DNA of 31,057 nt from an uncultured Collinsella sp. GTDB taxonomy: Bacteria; Actinomycetota; Coriobacteriia; Coriobacteriales; Coriobacteriaceae. This document shows positions 1-7,943 of the stretch, in pieces. The position numbers and the translations under genes are program-made. The stretch is from the NCBI GenBank assembly GCA_900757615.1, contig CAAEON010000020.1, positions 1-31,057 on the forward strand, written 5' to 3'. The notes under the pieces were generated by a model. It did no database searches. It had not been told where the DNA came from and worked only from the letters and a program-made list of their open reading frames with translations. Each line of letters begins with the position of its first letter. Within the stretch, counting starts at the first letter, position 1.

Positions 1-73
1 CCGGCGATGTTGCCGGCGGGCGCCGTTGTCTTGAAGACGAAATGACCCGTTTTCCTTCGTCCGAAAGGGATCA

Positions 74-1693
74 TTACAGCGAGTCGATAAAGCGCTGCTG
101 GGCGGCGCGGCCGGCTTCGTCCCACTTAAAGACGCCGGCGTTGTCGAGCACGTGGCCAAACACCACGCCGACCTCCTCGTGCAGGATATCGATGGCGTTG
201 TCCGCCGTAAGCTCGTCGGCGCGGCGGGCATAGACATCCTCGGCCCATGCGGCGTGGCTGCGGCAAAGATTATCGCCCTCGAGCGCGCCGGCAAGGTCGT
301 AGCTGGCATCGGCCTTGGCCGCCAGCAGGTGCTCGCGGACAGCGCCGAGCTCGGGAACCAGGCGCGGCGGAAGAATGGCCAGGCCCATGACCTCGATCAG
401 GCCGATGTTCTCCTTCTTAATGTGGTGATACTCGGCATGCGGGTGGAACACGCCCAGCGGATGCTCGTCGGTCGTGATGTTGCAGCGAAGCGCCAGGTAG
501 GCCTCGTAGATTTCGCCGCCGGCATTGCCGCGGGAGTCGACACGGCGGATGACGGGTGTCACGGTGTTGTGGGCCACGCCATCGGCTGTGTGCGCGATGA
601 CGCCCACCGACTCATCGGTCCACTCGCGCCATGCCAGGATAATTTTCTCGGCGGCATCGAGCAGCGCGCCGCGGTCGTGCGAGCGCAGGCGCAGCACCGA
701 AAGCGGCCACTGCAGCACAGTACCGCTGACCTGGTCAAAGCCAGGCACGCTAAACTGCGAGACCTCGGCGGCGTGCATCATGGGGAACTCGTGCGCGCCA
801 CCCTGGAAGTGGTCGTGCGACAAGATTGAGCCGCCTACGATGGGCAGGTCGGCGTTGGAACCGATAAAGTAGTGCGGGAACAGGTCGACAAAATCGAGCA
901 GGCAGGTCAGCCCCTTGCGGTCGACGTGCATCGGACGATGCTCGGAGCTCATGGCAATGCAGTGCTCGTTAAAGTACGCGTACGGGCTGTACTGGAAGCC
1001 CCAGCGCTCGCCGTCGAGCTGGATGGGGATAACGCGCAGATTCTGGCGGGCGGGGTGAGCACCGCCGTCGGCTGCGGCGGAGCGTCCGGGATAGCCCTCG
1101 TTTTCGATGCAGAGCTGGCAGGCGGGATACTTCTCGCCCTTGTTCCTGGCTGCGCCTGCCGCGGCGATATCGCGCGGGTCCTTCTCAGGCTTGGACAGGT
1201 TGATAGTGATCTCAAGATCGCCCCAGTTGGTGGGGGTGCTCCATTTGATGTTGCGCGCGATGGCGGCACGGCGCACGTAGCCGGCGTCGCAGCACAGGCC
1301 GTAGAACCAGTCGGTTGCGGCGCGAGGCTCGTTGACGCCCATACGTCCGTTGAACTCTTCGTTTACAACCGAAGGCCTCGGCATGAGCGCGCCCATGATG
1401 CGCATGGCGATGCGGTCGCGACCCGACGCCGTGTCCTCGGCGGCGCCGTTGGCAACGGCAGCCTCGGAAAGCGCGGCAAGCGTGCCTTCAAGGTCAAAGT
1501 CGGGAAGGGTATCGGGGTGCAAGAGCGAAATCTTCTCGGTCTTGAGTGCCCAAGCCATGTCGAGTGCGGGGCCCGTGGCGCCGATGCACTCCAAAATGGT
1601 GTTGTATGCCCAGATGCGATCGTCTTGGCCGATCATCGATCGGTGGATGGCGTACTCGATCAGGCTCTGTGCGGCCTCGCGCACGTCAGTCAT
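74..1693 (-). CDS. galT: UDP-glucose--hexose-1-phosphate uridylyltransferase (class II GalT)
   Basis: Leloir-pathway enzyme that exchanges UMP between UDP-glucose and galactose-1-phosphate. The roughly 539-residue length and the central block FIGSNADLPIVGGSI followed by LSHDHFQGG, with its His-Asp-His and Gln, match the long GalT type of Firmicutes and Actinobacteria (class II), not the short E. coli type. I chose the ATG at 1693 because it overlaps the galK stop as TAATG, typical of translational coupling; an in-frame ATG nine bases earlier (1702) is also possible. It is the second gene of a galK-galT operon. No galE is visible. Identity is confident; only the start is uncertain. Confidence 0.93.
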   Translation of the reverse strand: MTDVREAAQSLIEYAIHRSMIGQDDRIWAYNTILECIGATGPALDMAWALKTEKISLLHPDTLPDFDLEGTLAALSEAAVANGAAEDTASGRDRIAMRIMGALMPRPSVVNEEFNGRMGVNEPRAATDWFYGLCCDAGYVRRAAIARNIKWSTPTNWGDLEITINLSKPEKDPRDIAAAGAARNKGEKYPACQLCIENEGYPGRSAAADGGAHPARQNLRVIPIQLDGERWGFQYSPYAYFNEHCIAMSSEHRPMHVDRKGLTCLLDFVDLFPHYFIGSNADLPIVGGSILSHDHFQGGAHEFPMMHAAEVSQFSVPGFDQVSGTVLQWPLSVLRLRSHDRGALLDAAEKIILAWREWTDESVGVIAHTADGVAHNTVTPVIRRVDSRGNAGGEIYEAYLALRCNITTDEHPLGVFHPHAEYHHIKKENIGLIEVMGLAILPPRLVPELGAVREHLLAAKADASYDLAGALEGDNLCRSHAAWAEDVYARRADELTADNAIDILHEEVGVVFGHVLDNAGVFKWDEAGRAAQQRFIDSL

Positions 1694-2898
1694 TACAGCC
1701 ATGCCGCGTAAGCCCCCTTGTCAGAGATAGCGTAGTGGCGGGCAGAGCCCTCGCCCAGCCAGCCGTTCATCTTGGCAATGAAGTTGTCGACCAGGTCGAG
1801 CGGAACGAAGGCTTGGATGGTGCCGCCAAAGCCGCCGCCGTGGATGCGGACGGCGCCGCGGCCGTCGAGCACGTGCTCGGCCAACGCCAGGGCATACATC
1901 GAGGGCTGCTCGGAGCCCAGCTTGGCAACAACATTCTGCAGGTACATGGCGGAGCTGGCGCCGGACTCGCGCGTCAGGACCAGGAACTGGTCGATGTCGC
2001 CGGCGTTCAGAGCTGCCCAGCGCTTGTCGACCAGGCCGTTCTCGTACCAGTAGTGAACGGCGCGCAGGCAGGCGCGGTCGCCCAGCTTGGCGCGCAGTTC
2101 GGGGAGCTTGGCGTCAAAGTCGGCAACGTCGACCTCGCACAGGCGCGCCTTGCCAAACTCGGCGGCGACGTCTTGCATCTCGCGCGGAACGGCGGCGTAG
2201 TCGTCGGTGGCGGCCACGTGGTCGGCACCGACCTTAACGAGCACGAGCGCATAGCCGTGATCCTCAAAGTTGAGCTCGAGCTTCTGGGTCTTAGGCTGAG
2301 CCTGGTCCTCAAAGTCCATGTAGGCGAGGCCGCCCAGGCACACGGCGGCTTGGTCCATCAGACCGCAGGGCTTGCCGTAGTAGTTGTTCTCGGTGCGCTG
2401 GCTCATCTGAGCGAGCGTGACGGGCTCAATGGCGGGCGCGCCCCAGAGCGTCTCCATGGCACGGCCGTACGCGGCCTCGACGGCGGCAGAGCTGGAAAGG
2501 CCGCCACCCGAGGGGACGGAGCAGGTGAAGGCGAAGTCGAAGCCATGGGGCTCAACGCCAAGGGCTGCAATCTCGTGCGCCATGCCGCGGACGAGGCTTG
2601 CGGACGTGCCCTTCTCGGACTCCTGAACATTCAGCGTGTCGAGGGTAATCTCAAACGTGGGGTAGCCCTCGTCGGCGACGCGGACCTTGTTGGAATCGGT
2701 TGCCACGGCGATGCCGTCGACGGCGACATCGAGCGAGCCGGCGATAACGTGACCGCCCTCGTGATCGGTGTGGTTGCCGCTGATCTCGGAACGGCCGGGC
2801 GCGTGCACATAGAGCACCTGGCGATCGCCGATGGGGCCAAACTCCTCCTCAAACAGCTTGGTGAGCGTGGCGAGTGTCTTTTCGTCGGGGGTGGTCAT
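1693..2898 (-). CDS. galK: Galactokinase
   Basis: GHMP-family kinase that phosphorylates galactose to galactose-1-phosphate in the cytoplasm, feeding the downstream GalT. The galactokinase signature lies at residues 35-49 (GRSEISGNHTDHEGG), the phosphate-binding loop GGGLSSSA at 131-138, and a C-terminal RIHGGGFGGT motif near 355. At 401 residues it has normal length. The start ATG is preceded by AAGGA at a good distance. It is the first gene of the operon and reads away from a LacI-type regulator across a 338-bp spacer with three operator-like words, the nearest about 46 bp upstream of this start. Galactose- or galactoside-responsive repression by that regulator is inferred. Confidence 0.95.
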   Translation of the reverse strand: MTTPDEKTLATLTKLFEEEFGPIGDRQVLYVHAPGRSEISGNHTDHEGGHVIAGSLDVAVDGIAVATDSNKVRVADEGYPTFEITLDTLNVQESEKGTSASLVRGMAHEIAALGVEPHGFDFAFTCSVPSGGGLSSSAAVEAAYGRAMETLWGAPAIEPVTLAQMSQRTENNYYGKPCGLMDQAAVCLGGLAYMDFEDQAQPKTQKLELNFEDHGYALVLVKVGADHVAATDDYAAVPREMQDVAAEFGKARLCEVDVADFDAKLPELRAKLGDRACLRAVHYWYENGLVDKRWAALNAGDIDQFLVLTRESGASSAMYLQNVVAKLGSEQPSMYALALAEHVLDGRGAVRIHGGGFGGTIQAFVPLDLVDNFIAKMNGWLGEGSARHYAISDKGAYAAWL

Positions 2899-2943
2899 GA
2901 GGGTCCTTTCCTTGGCACATACTGACGAGTTTTCCGTCGTAGT

Positions 2944-2955
2944 GAGTACGTTAAC
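2944..2955 (+). promoter_or_regulatory. LacI-type operator candidate, copy 1
   Basis: GAGTACGTTAAC, identical to two other words in the same spacer. It centres on CG like many LacI/GalR-family operators and lies just upstream of galK, so it is well placed to repress galKT. Confidence 0.55.
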
Positions 2956-3007
2956 AATCTGAAGGAACGTGAACTCAGCATCTACGACGCCGCACGTTAC
3001 GGGCTAT

Positions 3008-3019
3008 GTTAACGTACTC
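3008..3019 (-). promoter_or_regulatory. LacI-type operator candidate, copy 2 (inverted)
   Basis: GTTAACGTACTC, the exact reverse complement of copies 1 and 3. With its flanks it reads ATGTTAACGTACTCAT, an imperfect palindrome around the central CG. It lies in the middle of the galK/LacI spacer. Confidence 0.55.
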
Positions 3020-3130
3020 ATAACACAACGCTTATCACTTTTTGAGAATCTGGTAATCGGTAGAAATTCAGCCGTGAACGGTATTGCCGTATGGACTTAT
3101 AGAGCAGAAGAGTTGCGGATTGAAAAAGTA

Positions 3131-3142
3131 GAGTACGTTAAC
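3131..3142 (+). promoter_or_regulatory. LacI-type operator candidate, copy 3
   Basis: GAGTACGTTAAC followed by AT, so it matches copy 2 over 14 bases. It lies about 95 bp before the LacI gene start and could serve autoregulation or looping with copies 1 and 2. Confidence 0.55.
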
Positions 3143-3236
3143 ATGCGTCCGACGATAGCGGGCCTCGGCGCGGGGTGCATTTCTGCCCGGGCCGACATTC
3201 ACGCTATTCAGATCTCGCAAGGGTGAAGGTGATCCT

Positions 3237-4268
3237 GTGGCAAGGCGCCCGTCCAACGATACAGGTACGCGTCCGGTCTCCATGGCCGACGTCGCCCGCG
3301 CTGCTGGCGTTTCGCAGCAGACGGTTTCGCGCGTCGCTAACGGCTTGCCCAACGTGAACGAGCAGACGCGCCAGCGCGTGCAGGCCGCTATGCAAGAGCT
3401 CGGCTTTCGTCCGAGTTATGCCGGTCGCTCGCTGCGCGACGGCCGCTACCATTCGGTCGGCCTGTGCATCAACGATGTCACCAAGTTTGGCAACCTTTCA
3501 ATGATCGACGGCATCGCCAGCGCTGCTCGAGAGCGTAATTGTGCTATCACGCTGGTCGAGATGTCCAAGACCGAGGAGTTTTCGCTTGCCGAAGCCACGC
3601 GTCGTATGGCCGCATTGCCCGTGGACGGCATCATCATCGGCATGAGTCGCATGGCGCCCGATTTTGAGACGTTTGATCCACTGCCGGGCATTGGCACGGT
3701 TATCGTCACCATGTATGCGCATCCGCGCGTGACCACAGTCGATTCCGACCATTACGGCTGCTCGCTGCTGCTCATGGATCATCTGTTTGAGCTGGGTCAC
3801 GAGCAGATTCGCTATATTGGTGGCCCGTCGTTCTCAGTCGACGAACAGTTTCGTCGCGCCGGCTGGCAGGATGCACTCGAGCGTAAACACATCGAGCCGG
3901 TAGAGCCGCTCGAGGGTGACTGGTCTGCTAACAGCGGTTACGAGGCCGGCAGATATCTGGCCGAGCACGACCGCACCATGACGGCGATCTATGCGGCAAA
4001 CGACCAGATGGCAAACGGTGCGATCGCTGCGTTGCGCGACAGCGGATTGCGTGTGCCCGAGGACGTGAGCGTGGTGGGTGTCGATGACTCGCTCGACGAC
4101 TTTGTCGCGCATAACGAGCTCACGACCGTGCGATTCGATCTACATCAGCGCGGACGCGAGGTATTCGAGCATGCGGTTCCCGAGGCGGATACGGCGGGCA
4201 AAACCGTTGCCATTCGTATTCCCGGCCAGCTTATCGTTCGACATAGTACGGCGACACCGCGCGCATAG
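3237..4268 (+). CDS. LacI/GalR-family transcriptional regulator
   Basis: Sugar-responsive DNA-binding repressor of 343 residues. An N-terminal helix-turn-helix (residues about 16-36, MADVARAAGVSQQTVSRVAN) with the LacI hinge region is followed by a periplasmic-binding-protein-like effector domain ending in IRIPGQLIVRHST, typical of the family. The start is GTG (ARRPSND follows) with a GGTGA/AAGG region just upstream. It is transcribed divergently from galK-galT, and the spacer holds three copies of a 12-bp operator-like word, so control of the gal operon and of itself is likely. The actual inducer cannot be read from the sequence. Confidence 0.9.
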   Translation: MARRPSNDTGTRPVSMADVARAAGVSQQTVSRVANGLPNVNEQTRQRVQAAMQELGFRPSYAGRSLRDGRYHSVGLCINDVTKFGNLSMIDGIASAARERNCAITLVEMSKTEEFSLAEATRRMAALPVDGIIIGMSRMAPDFETFDPLPGIGTVIVTMYAHPRVTTVDSDHYGCSLLLMDHLFELGHEQIRYIGGPSFSVDEQFRRAGWQDALERKHIEPVEPLEGDWSANSGYEAGRYLAEHDRTMTAIYAANDQMANGAIAALRDSGLRVPEDVSVVGVDDSLDDFVAHNELTTVRFDLHQRGREVFEHAVPEADTAGKTVAIRIPGQLIVRHSTATPRA

Positions 4269-4354
4269 TTTGTGCTGGTAAACGGCGATTTATCGCATTT
4301 CAATAACAATCGATAAGGATGCTGGCAGATAGCCGTGGCCATGAAAGCGAGTGC

Positions 4355-4360
4355 TATGAT
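4355..4360 (+). promoter_or_regulatory. Extended -10 promoter candidate for the flavodiiron gene
   Basis: TATGAT preceded by TGC, an extended -10 pattern, 38 bases before the start codon. No convincing -35 box is seen. It lies in the 129-base spacer after the LacI gene. Confidence 0.35.
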
Positions 4361-4397
4361 AGACGGGTTCTTTTGTCTATCTAGGAGGCTTTGCCTG

Positions 4398-5558
4398 ATG
4401 GAGATCACCAAGGATATCCGCTACGTTGGCGTCGACGATCACGACATTGACCTGTTCGAGGGCCAGTACGATGTGTCCGAGAACGGTATGGCATACAACA
4501 GCTACGTTATCTTGGGCGAAAAGATCGCTGTTGCCGATTCGGTCGACGGTGGTTTTGTCGACGAGTGGCTTGGCAACCTCGAGGCCGCGCTCGATGGACG
4601 TACGCCCGACTACCTGGTCGTTCATCATATGGAGCCCGATCACTCCGCTGGCATCGCCGCCTTTATGGAGTGCTATCCCCAGGCCCAGATCGTGGCCAGC
4701 ATGGGCGCCTTCCGCATGATGGTCAACTACTTTGGCACCGACTACCCCGAGCGTAAGATGGTCGTCAAAGAGGGCGACGTGCTCGACCTGGGTGGCCACA
4801 GCCTAACGTTTGTCGGCGCCCCCAACGTGCACTGGCCCGAGGTGATCTTCTCCTACGAGTCCACCGACAAGGTGCTCTTTAGTGCCGACGGCTTTGGCAA
4901 GTTCGGCGCCAACGACATCGAGGACCCGGAAGGCTGGGCTTGCGAAGCGCGCCGCTACTACTTTGGCATCGTCGGTAAGTTCGGCAAATTCGTGCAGACC
5001 GTGCTCAAGAAAGCCGCCGATCTGGATATCCAGATCATCTGTCCGCTCCATGGTCCTGTTCTTACCGAGAATCTGGGCTATTACCTCGACACCTACAACA
5101 CCTGGTCGAGCTATCAGCCCGAGGACGAGGGCATCACGATTGCCTATGCGAGCGTGTACGGCCATCTGAAGGCCGCCGTTGAGGAGCTTGCGTCTGCGCT
5201 CGAGGCCCGCGGCCAGAAGGTTTCCGTCTTTGACCTGGCTCGCGACGACATGGCCGAGGCCGTTGAGGACGCGTTCCGCTATGACCGTCTGGTGCTCGCC
5301 TCCATCACCTATCAGGGCGAGATCTTCCCGTTTATGAGCACCTTCATCCACACGCTTGCCGAGCACGCCTATCAGAACCGTACGGTGGCGCTCGTTGAGG
5401 CCGGCTCCTGGGCGCCCACCGCTGCCAAGGTTATGACCAAGGAGCTCGAGGGCATGAAGGACATCACCCTGGCGCAGAACAAGGTGACCGTGCTGGGCTC
5501 GCTCAACGACGCCTCGCGCGCTCAGATCGAGGCCCTCGCCGACGAGCTTTCCAAGTAG
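4398..5558 (+). CDS. FprA-type flavodiiron protein (A-type flavoprotein)
   Basis: Cytoplasmic O2 and/or NO reductase of anaerobes, about 386 residues. The N-terminal metallo-beta-lactamase-like domain carries the diiron motif HMEPDH (residues 77-82), a further His in NVHWPE, an Asp in SADGFG and a late His in CPLHGP. A C-terminal flavodoxin-like domain (from about 243) starts TIAYASVYGH, where FMN binds. No rubredoxin domain is attached, so electrons must come from a separate partner. The start at 4398 follows AGGAGG; an upstream in-frame ATG at 4335 lacks such a site. It is monocistronic, ending at a bidirectional hairpin terminator. Likely role: oxidative or nitrosative stress defence. Confidence 0.92.
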   Translation: MEITKDIRYVGVDDHDIDLFEGQYDVSENGMAYNSYVILGEKIAVADSVDGGFVDEWLGNLEAALDGRTPDYLVVHHMEPDHSAGIAAFMECYPQAQIVASMGAFRMMVNYFGTDYPERKMVVKEGDVLDLGGHSLTFVGAPNVHWPEVIFSYESTDKVLFSADGFGKFGANDIEDPEGWACEARRYYFGIVGKFGKFVQTVLKKAADLDIQIICPLHGPVLTENLGYYLDTYNTWSSYQPEDEGITIAYASVYGHLKAAVEELASALEARGQKVSVFDLARDDMAEAVEDAFRYDRLVLASITYQGEIFPFMSTFIHTLAEHAYQNRTVALVEAGSWAPTAAKVMTKELEGMKDITLAQNKVTVLGSLNDASRAQIEALADELSK

Positions 5559-5581
5559 CGACACGTTCACTTTCAACGCTC

Positions 5582-5620
5582 AAACCACCACAAAGGGGAC
5601 AGGCACCTTTGTGGTGGTTT
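5582..5620. terminator. Bidirectional terminator hairpin with GGGGACAG
   Basis: A perfect 15-bp stem (5582-5596 with 5606-5620) and a 9-base loop, followed by T-rich sequence on both strands. It lies between the convergent flavodiiron and DeoR genes. It belongs to a GGGACAG hairpin family seen elsewhere in the window; its closest relative is at 26766-26802. Confidence 0.85.
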
Positions 5621-5624
5621 TTGT

Positions 5625-6428
5625 TTAAGCGCCGGCGATGATGAGGTTCGGGCGCTCGTCATCGGCAATCTCGGCGATTGAGGTGGCGACGGCATGGTCG
5701 GAGTCGCAATCCATCACGACGGTGTCGACATCGACAAGCTCGGCAAAGCGGTACATGCCGCGTCCGTTGACCTTGCTGGCGTCCATGAGGGCGACGCTTT
5801 GACGGGCGGCACCGACCATTGCCGCTTTGGTCTCGGCCATCTGCGGAAAGTCGGTTGTAAAGCCGCAGCCGGGAACAAAAGCGCCGGGGCACATGACGGC
5901 CAGATCGGCATGGACCATTTGGAGTGCCTGCATCGTGAGCGGTCCGTACAGATAACGATGGCCTTTGCGCAGCGCCCCGCCCAGCATGACGACATCGACC
6001 GAGGGCATGCTCTCGTCGATATAATCGGCGATGGTAATGTCGGCCGTGATAACGGTGATGCCGTCGCGCTGATCGAGGAGCCGGACGAACTCGAGCGCCG
6101 TGGTGCCCGAGTCGACGAGCAGGGTGTCACCGCTGCCGACGAGCTCGATGGCACTTTGTGCGATGGCCTGCTTGGCGGCGACATTTACGTTGATGCGGCG
6201 ATCTTGCGTGGAGACAGTTAGGCGTTTGTGGAGCGACACGGCGCCGCCATGCGTGCGACGCAGCTTGCCGGATTCGGCAAGCGCGTCCAGGTCGGCGCGG
6301 GCGGTGACGGAGGACACGCCAAAGGTTTGGGCGATTTCTGCCACTTGCACCGAGGCGTTATGTTCGAGCATCTCCATGATGGCGGCGCGACGTTCGTCGG
6401 CAAAAGCTCGGGTTGTTGCATGGGCCAT
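5625..6428 (-). CDS. DeoR/GlpR-family transcriptional regulator
   Basis: Regulator of about 268 residues. An N-terminal DeoR winged helix-turn-helix (ERRAAIMEMLEHN, then VAEIAQTFGVSSVTARADL and the family hallmark KLRRTHGGA) precedes a sugar-phosphate sensor domain with VDSGTTALEF and the later VMDASKVNGRG. I chose the start at 6428 because it follows GGAG at a proper distance; the longer ORF to 6476 lacks a clear ribosome-binding site. It is divergent from a class II aldolase gene, and the spacer has two A/T-rich inverted repeats that could be its operators. By family it probably senses a phosphorylated sugar and controls the aldolase. Confidence 0.9.
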   Translation of the reverse strand: MAHATTRAFADERRAAIMEMLEHNASVQVAEIAQTFGVSSVTARADLDALAESGKLRRTHGGAVSLHKRLTVSTQDRRINVNVAAKQAIAQSAIELVGSGDTLLVDSGTTALEFVRLLDQRDGITVITADITIADYIDESMPSVDVVMLGGALRKGHRYLYGPLTMQALQMVHADLAVMCPGAFVPGCGFTTDFPQMAETKAAMVGAARQSVALMDASKVNGRGMYRFAELVDVDTVVMDCDSDHAVATSIAEIADDERPNLIIAGA

Positions 6429-6485
6429 ATTCGCTCCATCATCGTCTGAAATTTGCAGGAATTGTGTTGAGTCCATTTTCGTTCA

Positions 6486-6506
6486 TTTTCTTTTTGAGTA
6501 AGAAAA
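6486..6506. promoter_or_regulatory. Inverted repeat, DeoR operator candidate 1
   Basis: TTTTCTT, seven bases, then AAGAAAA. It is a perfect 7-bp dyad in the DeoR/aldolase spacer with half-sites similar to candidate 2. Confidence 0.4.
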
Positions 6507-6522
6507 CACCTTTCGATTACTT

Positions 6523-6544
6523 ATCTTTTCTATAAAAGAAAGAT
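6523..6544. promoter_or_regulatory. Inverted repeat, DeoR operator candidate 2
   Basis: An imperfect dyad, ATCTTTTCT and AAGAAAGAT around ATAA, 37 bases from candidate 1. Its placement between divergent genes suits a regulator site. Confidence 0.35.
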
Positions 6545-6763
6545 GATTCGCTTGAAAACTGCAATGTCGTATAGAGGGATCCGGCGCGAATCCCTTCCGT
6601 TTGCTTTTCAAAAACGAGTGTCTTGACCTGTGTGCCGGTGATATCTCATACGTGCGACGCCGTCGATTTTCATACAATGGGCGCAGCAAAACGCAAGGTA
6701 AAACGCCTTGTGATCAACTACGCCCGATGTCCAGATGCGGGCGAGGGAGAGGAGCAAACGCTC

Positions 6764-7621
6764 ATGGCACTTGTTACCACCGAAAAGATGCTCAAGGACG
6801 CTCAGGCCGGCCACTACGCCGTCGGCGCGTTCAACGTCGAGAACCTCGAGTTTGTTATGGCCGTTCTGGCCGCTGCCGAGGAGACCAAGTCCCCCGTCAT
6901 CATGCAGACCACCCCGGGCACCATCAAGACCGCTGGCCTGGATTACTTCTACGGCATGGTCAAGGCTGCCGCCGAGCGCGCTTCCGTGCCCGTCGCTCTG
7001 CACCTCGATCACGGCGATGGCTATGACCGCTGCATGCAGGCTTTCCGCACTGGCTACACCTCTGTCATGATTGACGGCTCGCACGAGTCCTTCGAGGACA
7101 ACATTGCCCTGACCAAGTCCGTCGCCGACGCTGGCCGCGCCATGGGCGTGCCCGTCGAGGCCGAGCTTGGCAAGGTCGGCGGCAAGGAGGACGACGGTCC
7201 CGCGGTTGAGGGCGAGAGCCCCTACACCGATCCGGCCGAGGCCAAGGAGTTCGTCGAGCGCACTGGCTGCACCTCCCTCGCTATTGGCGTTGGCACCAGC
7301 CACGGCGTGTACACGAGCGATCCGCACATCGAGCAGTCCGTGGTCAAGGCCATCCGCGACGCCGTCGACGTGCCGCTGGTTCTGCACGGTACCTCCGGTG
7401 TGCCCGATGAGCAGGTTGCCGAGGCCGTGAAGAACGGCATCTGCAAGGTCAACTACGCCACCGAGCTGCGTCAGGCCTACACCAAGGGCTTCATGGCCTA
7501 CATGGCCGAGAACCCCGCCTGCTTCGATCCCAAGAAGCCGGCCAAGGAGGGCATGCGCGAGATCACCGAGCTGGTTAAGATCCGCATGACCAACCTCAAC
7601 TCTGTGGGCAAAGCAGAGTAA
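6764..7621 (+). CDS. Class II ketose-bisphosphate aldolase (FbaA/GatY-like)
   Basis: Zinc-dependent aldolase of 285 residues, cleaving fructose-1,6- or tagatose-1,6-bisphosphate to DHAP and glyceraldehyde-3-phosphate. The catalytic and metal block HLDHGD is at 80-85, EAELGKVGGKEDD at about 132-144, zinc-ligand histidines at 180 (GTSHGVY) and 208 (LHGTSG), and the phosphate-binding end KVNYATELR near 228-236. TPGT near 50 and NGICKVN.ATELR resemble GatY/KbaY tagatose-bisphosphate aldolases at least as much as glycolytic FbaA, so the substrate is open. The start follows GAGAGGAG; the longer ORF upstream is probably leader. It is divergent from a DeoR-type regulator, which fits an inducible sugar pathway. 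Confidence 0.9.
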   Translation: MALVTTEKMLKDAQAGHYAVGAFNVENLEFVMAVLAAAEETKSPVIMQTTPGTIKTAGLDYFYGMVKAAAERASVPVALHLDHGDGYDRCMQAFRTGYTSVMIDGSHESFEDNIALTKSVADAGRAMGVPVEAELGKVGGKEDDGPAVEGESPYTDPAEAKEFVERTGCTSLAIGVGTSHGVYTSDPHIEQSVVKAIRDAVDVPLVLHGTSGVPDEQVAEAVKNGICKVNYATELRQAYTKGFMAYMAENPACFDPKKPAKEGMREITELVKIRMTNLNSVGKAE

Positions 7622-7651
7622 CAGCAAGGGCACTCCGACTCGCTACATATC

Positions 7652-7782
7652 CCGGGGAGGGACGAGGGCTTAGTTCCCCAATCGTCCTCGGGCATGCAAA
7701 AAGCCTCGCTGCGCACTTCGTGCGGCGAGGCTTTTTGCCTCCTGCGGAAAGATTAGAGAACTAACCCCTCGTCCCTCCCCGG
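7652..7782. repeat. Long inverted repeat enclosing the aldolase terminator
   Basis: Arms 7652-7675 and 7759-7782 are 24 bp each with one mismatch and begin CCGGGGAGGGACGAGGG. They enclose the terminator hairpin at 7696-7738, giving a nested structure of 131 bases after the aldolase gene. Confidence 0.75.
7696..7738. terminator. Terminator of the aldolase gene
   Basis: A 14-bp perfect stem (GCAAAAAGCCTCGC with its complement at 7725-7738) plus an inner CGCAC/GTGCG helix, with a run of T in the 3' arm. Confidence 0.85.
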
Positions 7783-7800
7783 TTGACCTACTCGAGGTCG

Positions 7801-7826
7801 TCGCCCTTGTGGTGTTAGGTCTGAAA
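7801..7826 (+). repeat. Direct repeat copy 1
   Basis: 26 bases beginning TCGCCCTTGTGGTGTT; repeated at 7902-7927 with two mismatches. Function unknown. The rest of 7783-7943 shows no gene. Confidence 0.6.
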
Positions 7827-7901
7827 ATAATAAGAAGCCTTCGCGCTGCGGAATGATTTTGGAAACTAAGTACGGGGACCCGCCCAAACCGTCCTGCTCA
7901 A

Positions 7902-7927
7902 TCGCCCTTGTGGTGTTGGGGCTGAAA
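7902..7927 (+). repeat. Direct repeat copy 2
   Basis: Second copy of the 26-base repeat, 101 bases from the first start and just beyond the 3' end of the HAD phosphatase gene. Confidence 0.6.
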
Positions 7928-7943
7928 GGGTGGGACGCGGGGG

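Noticed and set aside
1..73. Terminator for galT at the left edge
   Set aside because: Short inverted words (GACGAA at 36-41 with TTCGTC at 56-61) occur, but the stem is weak and there is no T-run, so I do not call it.
1546..2925. A 459-residue plus-strand frame opposite galK
   Set aside because: It is a GC-rich antisense shadow of a confidently identified galactokinase and shows no family motif.
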